Below, piece after piece: positions 5,927 to 5,931 of a stretch of DNA of 5,931 nucleotides; the stretch's first letter is position 1, and every line of letters starts with the position of its first letter. A program made the position numbers and the translations under genes. This DNA is from JANYIP01 sp031394045. Its GTDB lineage: Bacteria; Actinomycetota; Actinomycetes; Prado026. The notes beneath the pieces were generated by a model. The model was given only the letters and a program-made list of their open reading frames with translations, made no database searches and was not told the origin of the DNA. The stretch covers positions 1 through 5,931 of the forward strand of contig JANMWN010000359.1 of the NCBI GenBank assembly GCA_031394045.1, read 5' to 3'.

Positions 5927-5931
5927 CGCGG

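Noticed and set aside
1..5931. CRISPR arrays, tRNA, rRNA, riboswitches or long direct repeats
   Set aside because: Reading through by eye showed no regularly spaced repeats and no recognisable structured RNA in the few non-coding stretches.

Overview
The window is about two thirds G+C. It carries actinobacterial-style genes: a GTG start, G+C-rich third codon positions, a classical secreted protein, and a large cyclase/ATPase/TPR protein of a type common in Actinomycetota. I infer a high-G+C Gram-positive actinobacterium but cannot name the genus.

Layout from left to right. (1) Positions 1-202 hold the first 67 codons of an IS1380-family transposase on the minus strand. It runs off the left edge and appears to carry an internal in-frame deletion. 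(2) Positions 203-587 are a 385-base non-coding gap. It holds the transposase ribosome binding site, a short fossil of an IS30-type transposase on the plus strand (about 300-374), and the upstream region of the next gene, which has several small dyads. (3) Positions 588-2087 (+) encode a 499-residue secreted, cysteine-containing protein of unknown function with a clear signal peptide. (4) Positions 2088-2125 are a short convergent gap with a G+C-rich inverted repeat that may serve as a two-way terminator. (5) Positions 2126-5887 (-) encode a 1253-residue multidomain signalling protein. Its order is two class III nucleotide cyclase homology domains, a STAND/AAA-like NTPase module, and a long TPR-like helical tail, the same order as in mammalian soluble adenylyl cyclase. 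(6) Positions 5888-5931 are its upstream region, with a perfect 17-base palindrome overlapping a possible -10 element.

The secreted protein and the cyclase are convergent, so they are not an operon, and nothing in the sequence links them functionally. The insertion-sequence debris on the left suggests that the flank of the secreted-protein gene has been a target for repeated transposition. The point most worth a second look is the complementary decay of the two cyclase domains. The first keeps both metal-binding aspartates and has lost the transition-state Asn/Arg pair. The second keeps the Asn/Arg pair and has lost the first metal aspartate. This predicts one composite active site per polypeptide. 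I did not find strong evidence for a wholly new multi-gene system.
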